Assembly: GCA_002438505.1 (NCBI GenBank)
Contig: DJPI01000049.1
Span: 485-26,291 of the forward strand
DNA length: 25,807 nucleotides
Origin: Ruminococcaceae bacterium UBA6416
Lineage (GTDB): Bacteria > Bacillota > Clostridia > Oscillospirales > Acutalibacteraceae
Direction of reading: 5' to 3'
Below the pieces are notes generated by a model. That model was given only the letters and a program-made list of their open reading frames with translations, did no database searches and was not told the DNA's origin. Position numbers and translations under genes: made by a program. Positions 14,484 to 21,280 of the stretch are shown one piece after another. Position 1 is the first letter of the stretch; each line of letters opens with the position of its first letter.

Positions 14484-15497
14484 TTATCTTTTTATGAGAA
14501 CCGCGTGGGCAATTCCGGGGATGCTTTCGCCCTGGAGCGAGGAAACGGGAGACATCAAAGCGCCCGTTGCAACAAACAGCACCTTTTTGAAAAAGCCGTT
14601 GCGGAATCTGTTGAGAATATATGAACACAGCACGCTTGCGCTGCAGCCGCAGCCGGAGCCGCCGGAATGGACATCCTGCGCCTTCCTGTCAAAAATCAGA
14701 AGGCCGCAGTCGTTATGAACCGAGGAAAGGTCAATGCCCTCCTCTTTGAGCATAAGCTCCTTCAGAAGGTCACTGCCGACTTTTCCGAGGTCGCCGGTCA
14801 AAATCATATCGTAGTCCGCCGGCGTTGTGCCTGTATCGCGCAAAAAGTCCGCAATCGTCTTTTTGGCCGCCGGAGCCATTGCCGCACCCATGTTGTTTGC
14901 GTCCGTTATTCCAAGGTCGCATATCGTTCCGATGTGAATGCAGTCGATATACGGACTTGCCGCGGAAGTCTTGTTTTTGAGGACGGCCGCGCCCGCTCCG
15001 GTCACCGTCCACTGCGCCGTTGGAGTGCGCTGACCGCCGTATTCAAGCGGATAACGAAACTGCTTTTCCGCCGAACAAAAATGGGAGCAGGTTGCCGCAA
15101 CGCAGCAATCAAAGCCGCCCGTTTCAATCGCGAGCGAGGCCATGCAAAGCGAAAGCGCCATTGTTGAACACGCGCCGTAAAGGCCGCAGAACGGAATTTG
15201 AAGCTCTCTCAGCCCGAACGAGGAACCGATGCACTGGTCAAGCAGGTCGCCGGAAAAGACCGCGTCAACCTCGCTTTTTTCAATTTTTCCGTTTGCAAGC
15301 GCTTTTTTTATCGCCGTTTTGAGAAGCTCGCTTTCCGCTTTTTCCCAAGTTGGAAGGCCAAGGGTATCGTCCTCAAAAACAAGGTCAAATTCCTTTCCGA
15401 GAGGGCCTTCACCCTCCTTTTTTCCAACCGCGGCCGCGTTTGCAATTATGCGCGGCTTTTTTTCAAGAAAAACCGTTTTTCCTTTTCTCTCTGCCAA
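14484..15497 (-). CDS. spoVAD: Stage V sporulation protein AD (SpoVAD)
   Basis: This 337-residue soluble SpoVA component has a thiolase-like fold and binds dipicolinic acid in the family. Visible blocks are GPLGKEFD, GDLLDQCIGSSFGLRELQIPFCGLYGACSTMALSL (central thiolase-like Cys region), QFRYPLEYGGQRTPTAQWTVTGAGAA and HNDCGLLIFD. The start is TTG at 15497: GGGAGG lies 8 nt before it, and the resulting length equals the usual 338 residues. The longer in-frame reading from 15578 would overlap spoVAC by over 60 bases. It begins 16 bases after the spoVAC stop and is followed after 15 bases by the small Cys-rich ORF. Confidence 0.95.
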   Translation of the reverse strand: MAERKGKTVFLEKKPRIIANAAAVGKKEGEGPLGKEFDLVFEDDTLGLPTWEKAESELLKTAIKKALANGKIEKSEVDAVFSGDLLDQCIGSSFGLRELQIPFCGLYGACSTMALSLCMASLAIETGGFDCCVAATCSHFCSAEKQFRYPLEYGGQRTPTAQWTVTGAGAAVLKNKTSAASPYIDCIHIGTICDLGITDANNMGAAMAPAAKKTIADFLRDTGTTPADYDMILTGDLGKVGSDLLKELMLKEEGIDLSSVHNDCGLLIFDRKAQDVHSGGSGCGCSASVLCSYILNRFRNGFFKKVLFVATGALMSPVSSLQGESIPGIAHAVLIKR

Positions 15498-15513
15498 AAG
15501 CTTTTCCTCCCTC

Positions 15514-15957
15514 TCAATACAGGCCGAATATATAAATAATGAGTCCGTAGACAACGGCGCTGCCGCAGCCGAAAACAATCACGGGGCCTGCAAGCTTGAA
15601 CATATTCGCCGCCGTTCCGAGAATGAAGCCCTCGGAAGAAAACTCCATTGCGGGCGAAACGATTGAGTTTGCAAAGCCCGTTATCGGAACGGCAGTGCCT
15701 GCTCCGGCGTGCTTTCCGATTTTGTCAAAAACACCAAAGCCCGTCAAAATTGCCGTTATTGCAATGATAACAACAAGAACAAGCGCCTTGACCTCTTCAA
15801 GCGTCATTTGCGTTTTTGAAAAAAGAGACGTCAAAAGCTCGGCAAAGCAGCAAATCAGGCCGCCTGCGAGAAACGCTTTGAGGCAATCAAGAAGCACCGG
15901 AGAGGAGGGCGAGGAGCGCTTCGCCATGTTTGAATATTCTTCCTTTGATACCGACAC
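15514..15957 (-). CDS. spoVAC: Stage V sporulation protein AC (SpoVAC)
   Basis: This 147-residue membrane subunit belongs to the SpoVA dipicolinic acid channel; in B. subtilis SpoVAC acts as a mechanosensitive pore. Signatures are PVLLDCLKAFLAGGLICCFAELL, the GFGVFDKIGKHAGAGTAVPITGFANSIVSPAMEF loop and GTAANMFKLAGPVIVFGCGSA. The start is GTG at 15957 with GGGAAGTG 7 nt upstream. This makes the N-terminus before LKAF the same length as I remember for B. subtilis SpoVAC; ATG 15927 is the alternative. It is the first gene of the cluster, with a possible forespore promoter at 15990-16019. Confidence 0.94.
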   Translation of the reverse strand: MSVSKEEYSNMAKRSSPSSPVLLDCLKAFLAGGLICCFAELLTSLFSKTQMTLEEVKALVLVVIIAITAILTGFGVFDKIGKHAGAGTAVPITGFANSIVSPAMEFSSEGFILGTAANMFKLAGPVIVFGCGSAVVYGLIIYIFGLY

Positions 15958-15989
15958 TAAAAATCACTTCCCGTTAAGTTCATCACGGC

Positions 15990-16019
15990 TATTTTTGCCG
16001 CTATGTTCAGAATTATGCA
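15990..16019 (-). promoter_or_regulatory. Tentative sigma-G-type promoter of spoVA
   Basis: On the minus strand TGCATA (16014-16019) matches the sigma-G -35. The -10 position 17 nt on reads AAAAATA (15990-15996), matching CATNNTA only in part. spoVA is a sigma-G operon in Bacillus, which is the main reason for listing it. Confidence 0.35.
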
Positions 16020-16058
16020 GGCAAAGAGCTTTCAATCGCGGTTTTTTCACACTTTAAC

Positions 16059-16087
16059 TTGACAAAGTGAAAGGCTGAAGATAAAAT
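16059..16087 (+). promoter_or_regulatory. Promoter of the DUF1015 gene
   Basis: TTGACA (16059-16064) and TAAAAT (16082-16087) are separated by 17 nt, about 60 bases before the ATG and divergent from spoVAC. Confidence 0.85.
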
Positions 16088-16146
16088 AGATTAAAAATGC
16101 GGCCTTCTCTTTCCGCGCCGCAAAAAGAAATGAGGTTATCAAAAAA

Positions 16147-17391
16147 ATGGCTGTTTTCAAATCTTTCAAAGCCGTTCGTCCGCTGCCGGAAAACGCGGAA
16201 AAAATTGCCGCTTTGCCCTATGACGTAATGAACAGCGCCGAGGCGCGGGAAATGGTCAAAGGCAACGCCCTTTCCTTCCTCCACGTTGACAAGGCCGAAA
16301 TTGACCTTGATGAGTCCATTGATCCGTATGACGAAAAAGTCTACCTCAAAGCGCGCGAAAATTTGGATGCGCTTCAAAAAAACGGTTACTGCAAGCAGGA
16401 TGAAGCTCCCTGTTTTTATATCTACCGCCAGATTATGGACGGCCGCGCACAGACCGGACTTGTCGGCTGCGCCGGAATTGACGATTACATAAACGGCGTC
16501 ATCAAAAAGCACGAGTTCACTCGCGCAGACAAAGAGCAGGACAGAATCAACCATGTTGATTACTGCAACGCCAACACCGGCCCGATTTTCCTCACCTACC
16601 GCGAGAATGATTTCATCAGCGAAACCGTTTCCGGCTGGAAAAGTTCTCACGCCCCGGTCTATGACTTTGAAAAGGAAGGCGTTCAAAACACCGTCTGGGT
16701 CATTGACGACAGCGAAACAAACAAAAAGCTCACGGACGCTTTTTCAAAAATCGACTCGCTTTATATTGCGGACGGACACCACCGCTGCGCCTCGGCCGTC
16801 AAGGTCGGCCTCAAAAGGCGGGAGCAGTTTCCGAATTATGACGGAAGCGAGGAATTCAACTTTTTCCTTGCCGTTGCATTCCCGAAAAACGAGCTTGCAA
16901 TCATGGACTATAACCGCGTTATCAAAGACCTGAACGGGCTGACAAACGAGGAGTTTTTTGAAAAGCTTTCAGAAAAATTCACGGTTGAAGAATATAAAAA
17001 AGAGGGCGCTTACCGTCCGGAAAAGCGCCACACTTTTGGAATGTATCTTGACAAAAAGTGGTATAAGCTTGAGGCAAAGAGCGGCTCGTTCAACGAAAAC
17101 GACCCCGTTTCAAGGCTTGACGTTTCAATTCTTCAAAGCAACTGCATCTCTCCGATTTTCGGCATAGACGACCCGAGAACGGACAAGCGGATTGACTTTG
17201 TTGGCGGAATCCGCGGCCTTTTTGAGCTTGAAAGGCGTTGCAAGCTGGACATGAGAATTGCCTTTTCAATGTTCCCAACCTCACTTGACGAGCTGATGGA
17301 CATTGCCGACGCAGGCAAGGTCATGCCGCCGAAATCAACGTGGTTTGAACCGAAACTTCTCAGCGGACTTTTCATTCACAAGCTGGGATAA
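16147..17391 (+). CDS. DUF1015 domain protein
   Basis: This is a 414-residue soluble protein of the DUF1015 family (full-length match by eye). It opens FKAVRPLPENAEKIAALPYDVMNSAEAREM, carries SFLHVDKAEIDL and the hallmark YIADGHHRCASAVKVG near residue 215, and later NFFLAVAFPKNELAIMDYNRVIKDLNG. Some members are proposed serine kinases (SerK-like) related to ParB-type enzymes; in Clostridia the gene is often near serine or cysteine metabolism, and an L-serine ammonia-lyase lies 1.5 kb downstream here. The ATG at 16147 has a GAGGT about 11 nt upstream. It is a single-gene unit with its own promoter and terminator. The exact reaction is not settled from sequence. Confidence 0.88.
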   Translation: MAVFKSFKAVRPLPENAEKIAALPYDVMNSAEAREMVKGNALSFLHVDKAEIDLDESIDPYDEKVYLKARENLDALQKNGYCKQDEAPCFYIYRQIMDGRAQTGLVGCAGIDDYINGVIKKHEFTRADKEQDRINHVDYCNANTGPIFLTYRENDFISETVSGWKSSHAPVYDFEKEGVQNTVWVIDDSETNKKLTDAFSKIDSLYIADGHHRCASAVKVGLKRREQFPNYDGSEEFNFFLAVAFPKNELAIMDYNRVIKDLNGLTNEEFFEKLSEKFTVEEYKKEGAYRPEKRHTFGMYLDKKWYKLEAKSGSFNENDPVSRLDVSILQSNCISPIFGIDDPRTDKRIDFVGGIRGLFELERRCKLDMRIAFSMFPTSLDELMDIADAGKVMPPKSTWFEPKLLSGLFIHKLG

Positions 17392-17409
17392 ATGAGTTGT
17401 TAACAAAAA

Positions 17410-17447
17410 GACCTGCTGCCCGGCTTAATGCAGACAGCAGGTTTTTT
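17410..17447 (+). terminator. Intrinsic terminator after the DUF1015 gene
   Basis: ACCTGCTG (17411-17418) pairs with CAGCAGGT (17435-17442) around a 16-nt loop, followed by six T. It lies just upstream of the TTG start chosen for the next gene, which rules out the in-frame ATG at 17428. Confidence 0.88.
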
Positions 17448-17472
17448 GCGGTTTTTGAAAGGACTGATTATA

Positions 17473-18639
17473 TTGACTGAAAAGCTTTATGACCTTAACA
17501 GCTACCTCACTGAATTCGCCTGTAAAGTTGTTTCGGTTTACAGCGATGAACAATATACCTATGTTGAAACCGACCGGACGGCGTTCTTTCCGGAGGGCGG
17601 AGGCCAGAGCAGCGACCGCGGTTTTCTCGGTTCGGCCTATGTTGAAAATGTTCAGCTCAAGGGCGGAAAAATCCTTCACTATATTAAAAACGATGTTGAA
17701 AACGTGAGGAATTTCACACCCGGAGCCGAAATCACGGGAAAAATTGACTTCAAAAAGCGGTTTTCCGATATGCAGCAGCACACCGGAGAGCACATTTTCT
17801 CCGGTATTGTTCATTCTCTGTTCGGGTTTGAAAACGTCGGCTTTCACCTCGGAACCGACTTTGTGACCATTGACACAAGCGGTGAGTTGAGCGATGACGA
17901 CATCTGTAAAGCGGAAAGCCTTGTCAATGAGACGATTTGGAAAAACCTTAAAGTTCGCGTTTTCTATCCCTCAAAAAGGGAGCTTGAAACACTTTCCTAT
18001 CGCAGCAAAAAGGAAATTGACGGCGCTCTGCGCATTGTTGAAATTCCGGGCGTTGACGTCTGCGCCTGCTGTGCACCGCACGTTAAAAGAACGGGAGAAA
18101 TCGGCTCGTTCCGCGTTGTCAAAAGTGAACGCCACCGCGGCGGAACAAGGCTTTTTGTCCTCTGCGGCGAGCGCAATATGCTTGATGCGCGAGAAAAGCT
18201 TTTGCAAAACTATCTTGTCAGCAATCTTCTCGTGACTAAGGAGACGGAGACTTTCAAAATGGTTCAAAAGCTCAAAGAAGAAAGAGCCGCTCTTGCGCTT
18301 GAAAACGCCGCTCTGAAGCGCGAAATTTCAGCGCTGAAAAGCGAAAGTATTGAGTCCGGCGAACGCATTATTCTTTTTTCAGACATCGATAACACGGACG
18401 AAGCACGCTCCCTTGCAGACAGACTGGCAGAAAAGGCAACGGAGTTTGCGGCGGTGCTTTTCGGCTCAAATCATAGCCGCTATGTCATCATCTCCAAGAC
18501 CGGGTTTGACCTTTCTGCTCTTTGCAAGGAGCTTGGGAAAAGGTTTTCCGGCCGCGGCGGCGGACGCAACGGGATTGTTCAGGGTTCTCTTTCGGCGCCG
18601 GAGGGGGCGGAAGAATTTCTCAAAGAATTTCATTTTTAA
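17473..18639 (+). CDS. AlaX-type alanyl-tRNA editing protein with C-terminal DHHA1 domain
   Basis: This 388-residue protein should hydrolyse mischarged tRNA(Ala), for example Ser-tRNA(Ala), in the cytoplasm. The editing domain shows AFFPEGGGQSSDRG near 37-50, HTGEH (His103, His107) and CCAPHVKRTGEIG (Cys199, His203), the HxxxH and CxxxH zinc ligands. A coiled-coil linker (about 255-300) leads to a DHHA1 domain ending FSGRGGGRNGIVQGSL. The start is TTG at 17473 with AAAGGA about 9 nt upstream; the in-frame ATG at 17428 lies inside the preceding terminator hairpin. Length and the added DHHA1 mark the longer AlaX class. No promoter is obvious, so it may depend on terminator readthrough. Confidence 0.9.
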   Translation: MTEKLYDLNSYLTEFACKVVSVYSDEQYTYVETDRTAFFPEGGGQSSDRGFLGSAYVENVQLKGGKILHYIKNDVENVRNFTPGAEITGKIDFKKRFSDMQQHTGEHIFSGIVHSLFGFENVGFHLGTDFVTIDTSGELSDDDICKAESLVNETIWKNLKVRVFYPSKRELETLSYRSKKEIDGALRIVEIPGVDVCACCAPHVKRTGEIGSFRVVKSERHRGGTRLFVLCGERNMLDAREKLLQNYLVSNLLVTKETETFKMVQKLKEERAALALENAALKREISALKSESIESGERIILFSDIDNTDEARSLADRLAEKATEFAAVLFGSNHSRYVIISKTGFDLSALCKELGKRFSGRGGGRNGIVQGSLSAPEGAEEFLKEFHF

Positions 18640-18650
18640 GAGCATTGATA

Positions 18651-18679
18651 TTGAAAAGAACGGCGCAAAATGATATCAT
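18651..18679 (+). promoter_or_regulatory. Promoter of the DUF6472-sdaA-aldolase unit
   Basis: TTGAAA (18651-18656) and TATCAT (18674-18679) have a 17-nt spacer and begin 12 bases after the AlaX stop. The next ATG lies 29 bases on. This separates the serine/aldolase genes from the AlaX gene. Confidence 0.7.
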
Positions 18680-18707
18680 AATTCAAAAGGCTGAAAGGGT
18701 GAACAAA

Positions 18708-18887
18708 ATGTCAGACAAAAGCTGCGAGTTTTGCGAGCATCTTCTCTATGACGATGCAGAAGAGGAATATTACTGCGATGTCTCCTTTGATGAGGATGAA
18801 ACGGCGCGTTTTTTGAGCGGACGGACTGCCTGCCCTTTCTTTAAGTATTATGAAAACGAATATAAAATGGTTGAAAAACAGAATTGA
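18708..18887 (+). CDS. DUF6472 family small protein (probable metal-binding)
   Basis: This 59-residue acidic protein has CEFCEH near the N-terminus, YYCDVSFDEDETARFL in the middle and CPFFKYYENEYKMVEKQN at the end. The CxxC plus two further cysteines suggest a small zinc or iron site. The pattern matches the DUF6472 proteins of Clostridia as I remember them; their function is unknown. AAAGGGTG precedes the ATG, and GTG 18699 is a possible alternative start. The gene ends 11 bases before the serine dehydratase ATG, so they are cotranscribed. Confidence 0.82.
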   Translation: MSDKSCEFCEHLLYDDAEEEYYCDVSFDEDETARFLSGRTACPFFKYYENEYKMVEKQN

Positions 18888-18898
18888 GGTCATTTTCG

Positions 18899-20113
18899 AT
18901 GGAATCATTGAAGCATCTCTATAAGATCGGACGCGGTCCGTCAAGCTCACACACAATGGGACCGGACAAGGCCGCACGGCTTTTTAAAAAAAAGTATCCG
19001 CAGGCGGACAAGTATGTCGCCTATCTTTACGGCTCCCTCTCCGACACCGGGAAGGGACACAAAACCGATGTTGCAATCATTGAAGCGTTTGCTCCGGTAA
19101 AGACCGAGGTGATTTTTGCCGGAATGCCGTCTTTCCCTCTTCCGCACGAAAACACAATGGATTTTTACGCAGAAAAGGACGGAAAAAGAATCGGCTTTGC
19201 CCGGATCATGAGCGTTGGCGGCGGAAACATTGTTGTTGAAGGCAGCGAGGTTGCGAAACACAGGGATGTATATAAAGAAAGCTCCTTTACGGAAATTTCC
19301 GAATACTGCCTCTCGCAGAATATAAGAATCAGTGACTATGTTTTTGAAAACGAGGGCGAGGAAATCAAGGAATACCTCAGAACAGTCTGGAAAACAATGA
19401 AGCAGGCCATTCATGACGGACTTTCAACGCGCGGAATCCTTGACGGTGGACTTGAGGTTGAACGCAAGGCTCAGCTGCTTTATAACCAGACCCACATTGA
19501 CGAGAGCGACACAACGCGTGAGAACCGCCTTGTTTGCGCCTATGCGTTTGCAGTCAGCGAGCAGAACGCCGCCGGAGGAATCATTGTCACCGCCCCAACC
19601 TGCGGAGCGTGCGCCGTTGTTCCCTCCGTGCTCAAATATATGCAGGAAAAGCGCGGCTTTTCAGACGAGCAGATCATCCGCGCCCTTGCGGTCGGCGGAA
19701 TCATCGGCAATCTTGTTAAAACCAACGCCTCAATAAGCGGCGCAGAATGTGGCTGTCAGGCCGAGATTGGAACAGCGTGTTCAATGGCGGCCGCCGCACT
19801 GTGCGAGCTTTTTTCAATGGGACTCGGCCAAATTGAGTACGCCGCCGAGGTTGCAATGGAGCATATGCTCGGACTGACCTGCGACCCGGTGTGCGGCCTT
19901 GTTCAAATTCCGTGCATTGAGCGCAACGCCGTTGCCGCAATGAGAGCAATCAACGCGCTCTCGCTTGCAAACTTCCTTTCAAACACAAGGCGAATTTCCT
20001 TTGACGACGTTGTCAAAACAATGTATCGCACCGGAAAGGACATTTCCTCAAGATACAAGGAGACCTCAAAGGGCGGTCTTGCGGAAATTGAGCTGAGAAA
20101 AAAATCCAAGTGA
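18899..20113 (+). CDS. sdaA: L-serine ammonia-lyase, single-chain iron-sulfur type
   Basis: This 404-residue cytoplasmic enzyme converts L-serine to pyruvate and ammonia using a [4Fe-4S] cluster. The N-terminal beta domain begins SLKHLYKIGRGPSSSHTMGP, the substrate-binding signature. The alpha domain contains TAPTCGACAVVPSVLKYM, NASISGAECGCQAEIGTACSMAAAA and LTCDPVCGLVQIPCIERNAV, which supply the cluster cysteines. The fused beta-alpha layout distinguishes it from the two-subunit SdaAA/SdaAB of Bacillus. ATG 18899 with GAGGT 9 nt upstream is used; the in-frame TTG 18884 overlaps the previous gene. It is followed 13 bases later by the aldolase gene, so serine breakdown and KDPG cleavage are coexpressed. 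Confidence 0.94.
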   Translation: MESLKHLYKIGRGPSSSHTMGPDKAARLFKKKYPQADKYVAYLYGSLSDTGKGHKTDVAIIEAFAPVKTEVIFAGMPSFPLPHENTMDFYAEKDGKRIGFARIMSVGGGNIVVEGSEVAKHRDVYKESSFTEISEYCLSQNIRISDYVFENEGEEIKEYLRTVWKTMKQAIHDGLSTRGILDGGLEVERKAQLLYNQTHIDESDTTRENRLVCAYAFAVSEQNAAGGIIVTAPTCGACAVVPSVLKYMQEKRGFSDEQIIRALAVGGIIGNLVKTNASISGAECGCQAEIGTACSMAAAALCELFSMGLGQIEYAAEVAMEHMLGLTCDPVCGLVQIPCIERNAVAAMRAINALSLANFLSNTRRISFDDVVKTMYRTGKDISSRYKETSKGGLAEIELRKKSK

Positions 20114-20126
20114 GGAAAAACGAATC

Positions 20127-20774
20127 ATGGATAAGCTTGAAACACTTTCAAAAATCAAAGACTGCGGCCTTGTTGCCGTTGTCCGGGCGAAGGATGAAAA
20201 CGAGGCCGAACGCATTACCGAGGCCTGCATTGAGGGCGGCGTTGCCGCAATCGAGCTGACCTTCACCGTTCCAAAAGCGCACAGACTCATTGAACACATG
20301 GCAGACAGATATGAAAGAAGCGGCGATATAATCATCGGAGCCGGAACGGTTCTTGACAGCGAAACGGCGCGCATTGCAATCCTTTCCGGCGCGCAATACG
20401 TTGTTTCGCCCCACCTTGACGAAAATATTCTGCGCCTTTGTGCGCGCTACCGCATTGCTTGTATGCCGGGCGTTTTCACCCCGACCGAGGCGGTCAAAGC
20501 GCTTGAAAACGGCGCGGATATTCTCAAAATCTTTCCGGGAGACATTGCAACGCCGAAATTCATCAAGGCGCTGCACGGGCCGCTTCCGCAGGCGCAGATG
20601 ATGCCCTCCGGCGGAGTCAGCCTTGAAAACGCTGCCGAATGGATAAAGGCCGGCGCGGTTGCCCTCGGAGCCGGAGGAAGTCTCACCGGAACGGCCAAGG
20701 ACGGAGATTTTTCCGCAATAACCGAAAAAGCAAAAAGGTTTCTTGAAATCATCAAAGAAAGCCGGAAGAGCTGA
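20127..20774 (+). CDS. eda: KDPG/KHG aldolase family (2-dehydro-3-deoxy-6-phosphogluconate aldolase)
   Basis: This 215-residue class I aldolase is a TIM barrel and is usually trimeric. It cleaves 2-keto-3-deoxy-6-phosphogluconate to pyruvate and glyceraldehyde 3-phosphate, or 4-hydroxy-2-oxoglutarate to pyruvate and glyoxylate. Visible residues are Arg20 in VAVVRAKD, Glu43 in IELTFT, GAGTV at 71-75, SPHLDENI, MPGVFTPTEA and the Schiff-base Lys134 in LKIFPGD; the phosphate site is PSGGVSLENA. The length is normal (about 210). GAGGA precedes the ATG. It is the last gene of its unit. No kdgK or dehydratase is adjacent, so whether it serves uronate breakdown or another pyruvate aldol cannot be decided here. 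Confidence 0.9.
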   Translation: MDKLETLSKIKDCGLVAVVRAKDENEAERITEACIEGGVAAIELTFTVPKAHRLIEHMADRYERSGDIIIGAGTVLDSETARIAILSGAQYVVSPHLDENILRLCARYRIACMPGVFTPTEAVKALENGADILKIFPGDIATPKFIKALHGPLPQAQMMPSGGVSLENAAEWIKAGAVALGAGGSLTGTAKDGDFSAITEKAKRFLEIIKESRKS

Positions 20775-20798
20775 CGGGACAATGCGCAAAGCCGGATT

Positions 20799-20825
20799 TT
20801 GGATGTTGGATGTTGGATGTTGGAT
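20799..20825. repeat. Tandem 7-nt repeat (TTGGATG, nearly four units)
   Basis: Three perfect TTGGATG units and a partial fourth. A reverse-complement block (ATCCAACATCC, near 20925-20937, and a variant near 21008-21020) lies about 100 and 185 bases downstream, so the region can fold back on itself. Confidence 0.9.
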
Positions 20826-20885
20826 TTTTCAAGTTGGAAAACAAGGTGCATTATGGTCGGCTCGGGGTGTCAATGACATTGCTTT

Positions 20886-20920
20886 TTGCAGAACATAAAA
20901 ATTTCGCAAAATCTAACATC
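20886..20920. repeat. 35-bp direct repeat, copy 1 (TTGCAGAACATAAAAAT module)
   Basis: It is identical over 35 bp to 20980-21014. Its first 17 bases recur with one change at 25221-25237 (TTGCAGAGCATAAAAAT). Confidence 0.95.
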
Positions 20921-20941
20921 TAAAATCCAACATCCAAATTC

Positions 20942-20965
20942 GTAGGGGAGTCTCGTGAGGCTCCC
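20942..20965. repeat. GTAGGGG-type palindromic hairpin module
   Basis: GGGAGTCT (20946-20953) pairs with AGGCTCCC (20958-20965) around CGTG, one wobble allowed. It sits between the two 35-bp repeats and resembles the hairpin modules at 25188 and 25251. No T run follows, so it is not an obvious terminator. Confidence 0.8.
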
Positions 20966-20979
20966 ATGAACCCAACCTC

Positions 20980-21014
20980 TTGCAGAACATAAAAATTTCG
21001 CAAAATCTAACATC
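20980..21014. repeat. 35-bp direct repeat, copy 2
   Basis: A perfect duplicate of 20886-20920, offset by 94 bases with the palindromic module between. Confidence 0.95.
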
Positions 21015-21039
21015 CAACATCTAGAACGCCGGGTTATTT

Positions 21040-21081
21040 TAGATAATAGATAAAAGATAATAAATAATAGATAATAGATAT
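21040..21081. repeat. AT-rich microsatellite (GATAATA units)
   Basis: About 40 bases of GATAATA/GATAAAA-like units, likely prone to slippage. The stretch 20775-21178 holds only these repeats and no supported gene. Confidence 0.85.
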
Positions 21082-21178
21082 TTTTTAAACTATCCCCATA
21101 AAAGAGGACAGAAGAGAAAAAGACAAAATCTATTTTGTGCGAAACAAAAACGGCTGCCGGGCGAAAAGGATTCAGCCG

Positions 21179-21230
21179 GTCGAGATGTTTGCGTATATGA
21201 GCCATGTTTAGACGGTTATCCCTCTGACAA
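21179..21230. repeat. 52-bp direct repeat flanking the RhuM gene, left copy
   Basis: 47 of 52 positions match 22357-22408, beginning GTCGAGATGTTT and ending CCCTCTGACAA. It lies 50 bases before the RhuM start. Confidence 0.92.
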
Positions 21231-21280
21231 AAGCAAAGGCCAAAAACAAATAACCACACTGAAAAAAGGAGGCAACTCAT

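Noticed and set aside
14041..14718. 225-codon plus-strand frame opposite the spoVA genes
   Set aside because: It is antisense to three coupled genes with clear family matches, and its composition fits a shadow frame.
17428..17472. ATG 17428 as start of the AlaX-type gene
   Set aside because: It lies inside the terminator hairpin of the DUF1015 gene; TTG 17473 has AAAGGA and begins a normal AlaX N-terminus.
17449..17477. Promoter-like TTGCGG...TATATT before the AlaX-type gene
   Set aside because: The -10 would overlap the start codon and RBS, and the -35 matches only at TTG.
20886..21014. CRISPR-like direct repeats
   Set aside because: There are only two 35-bp copies with a hairpin between and no spacer series or cas gene; they fit an intergenic repeat family.
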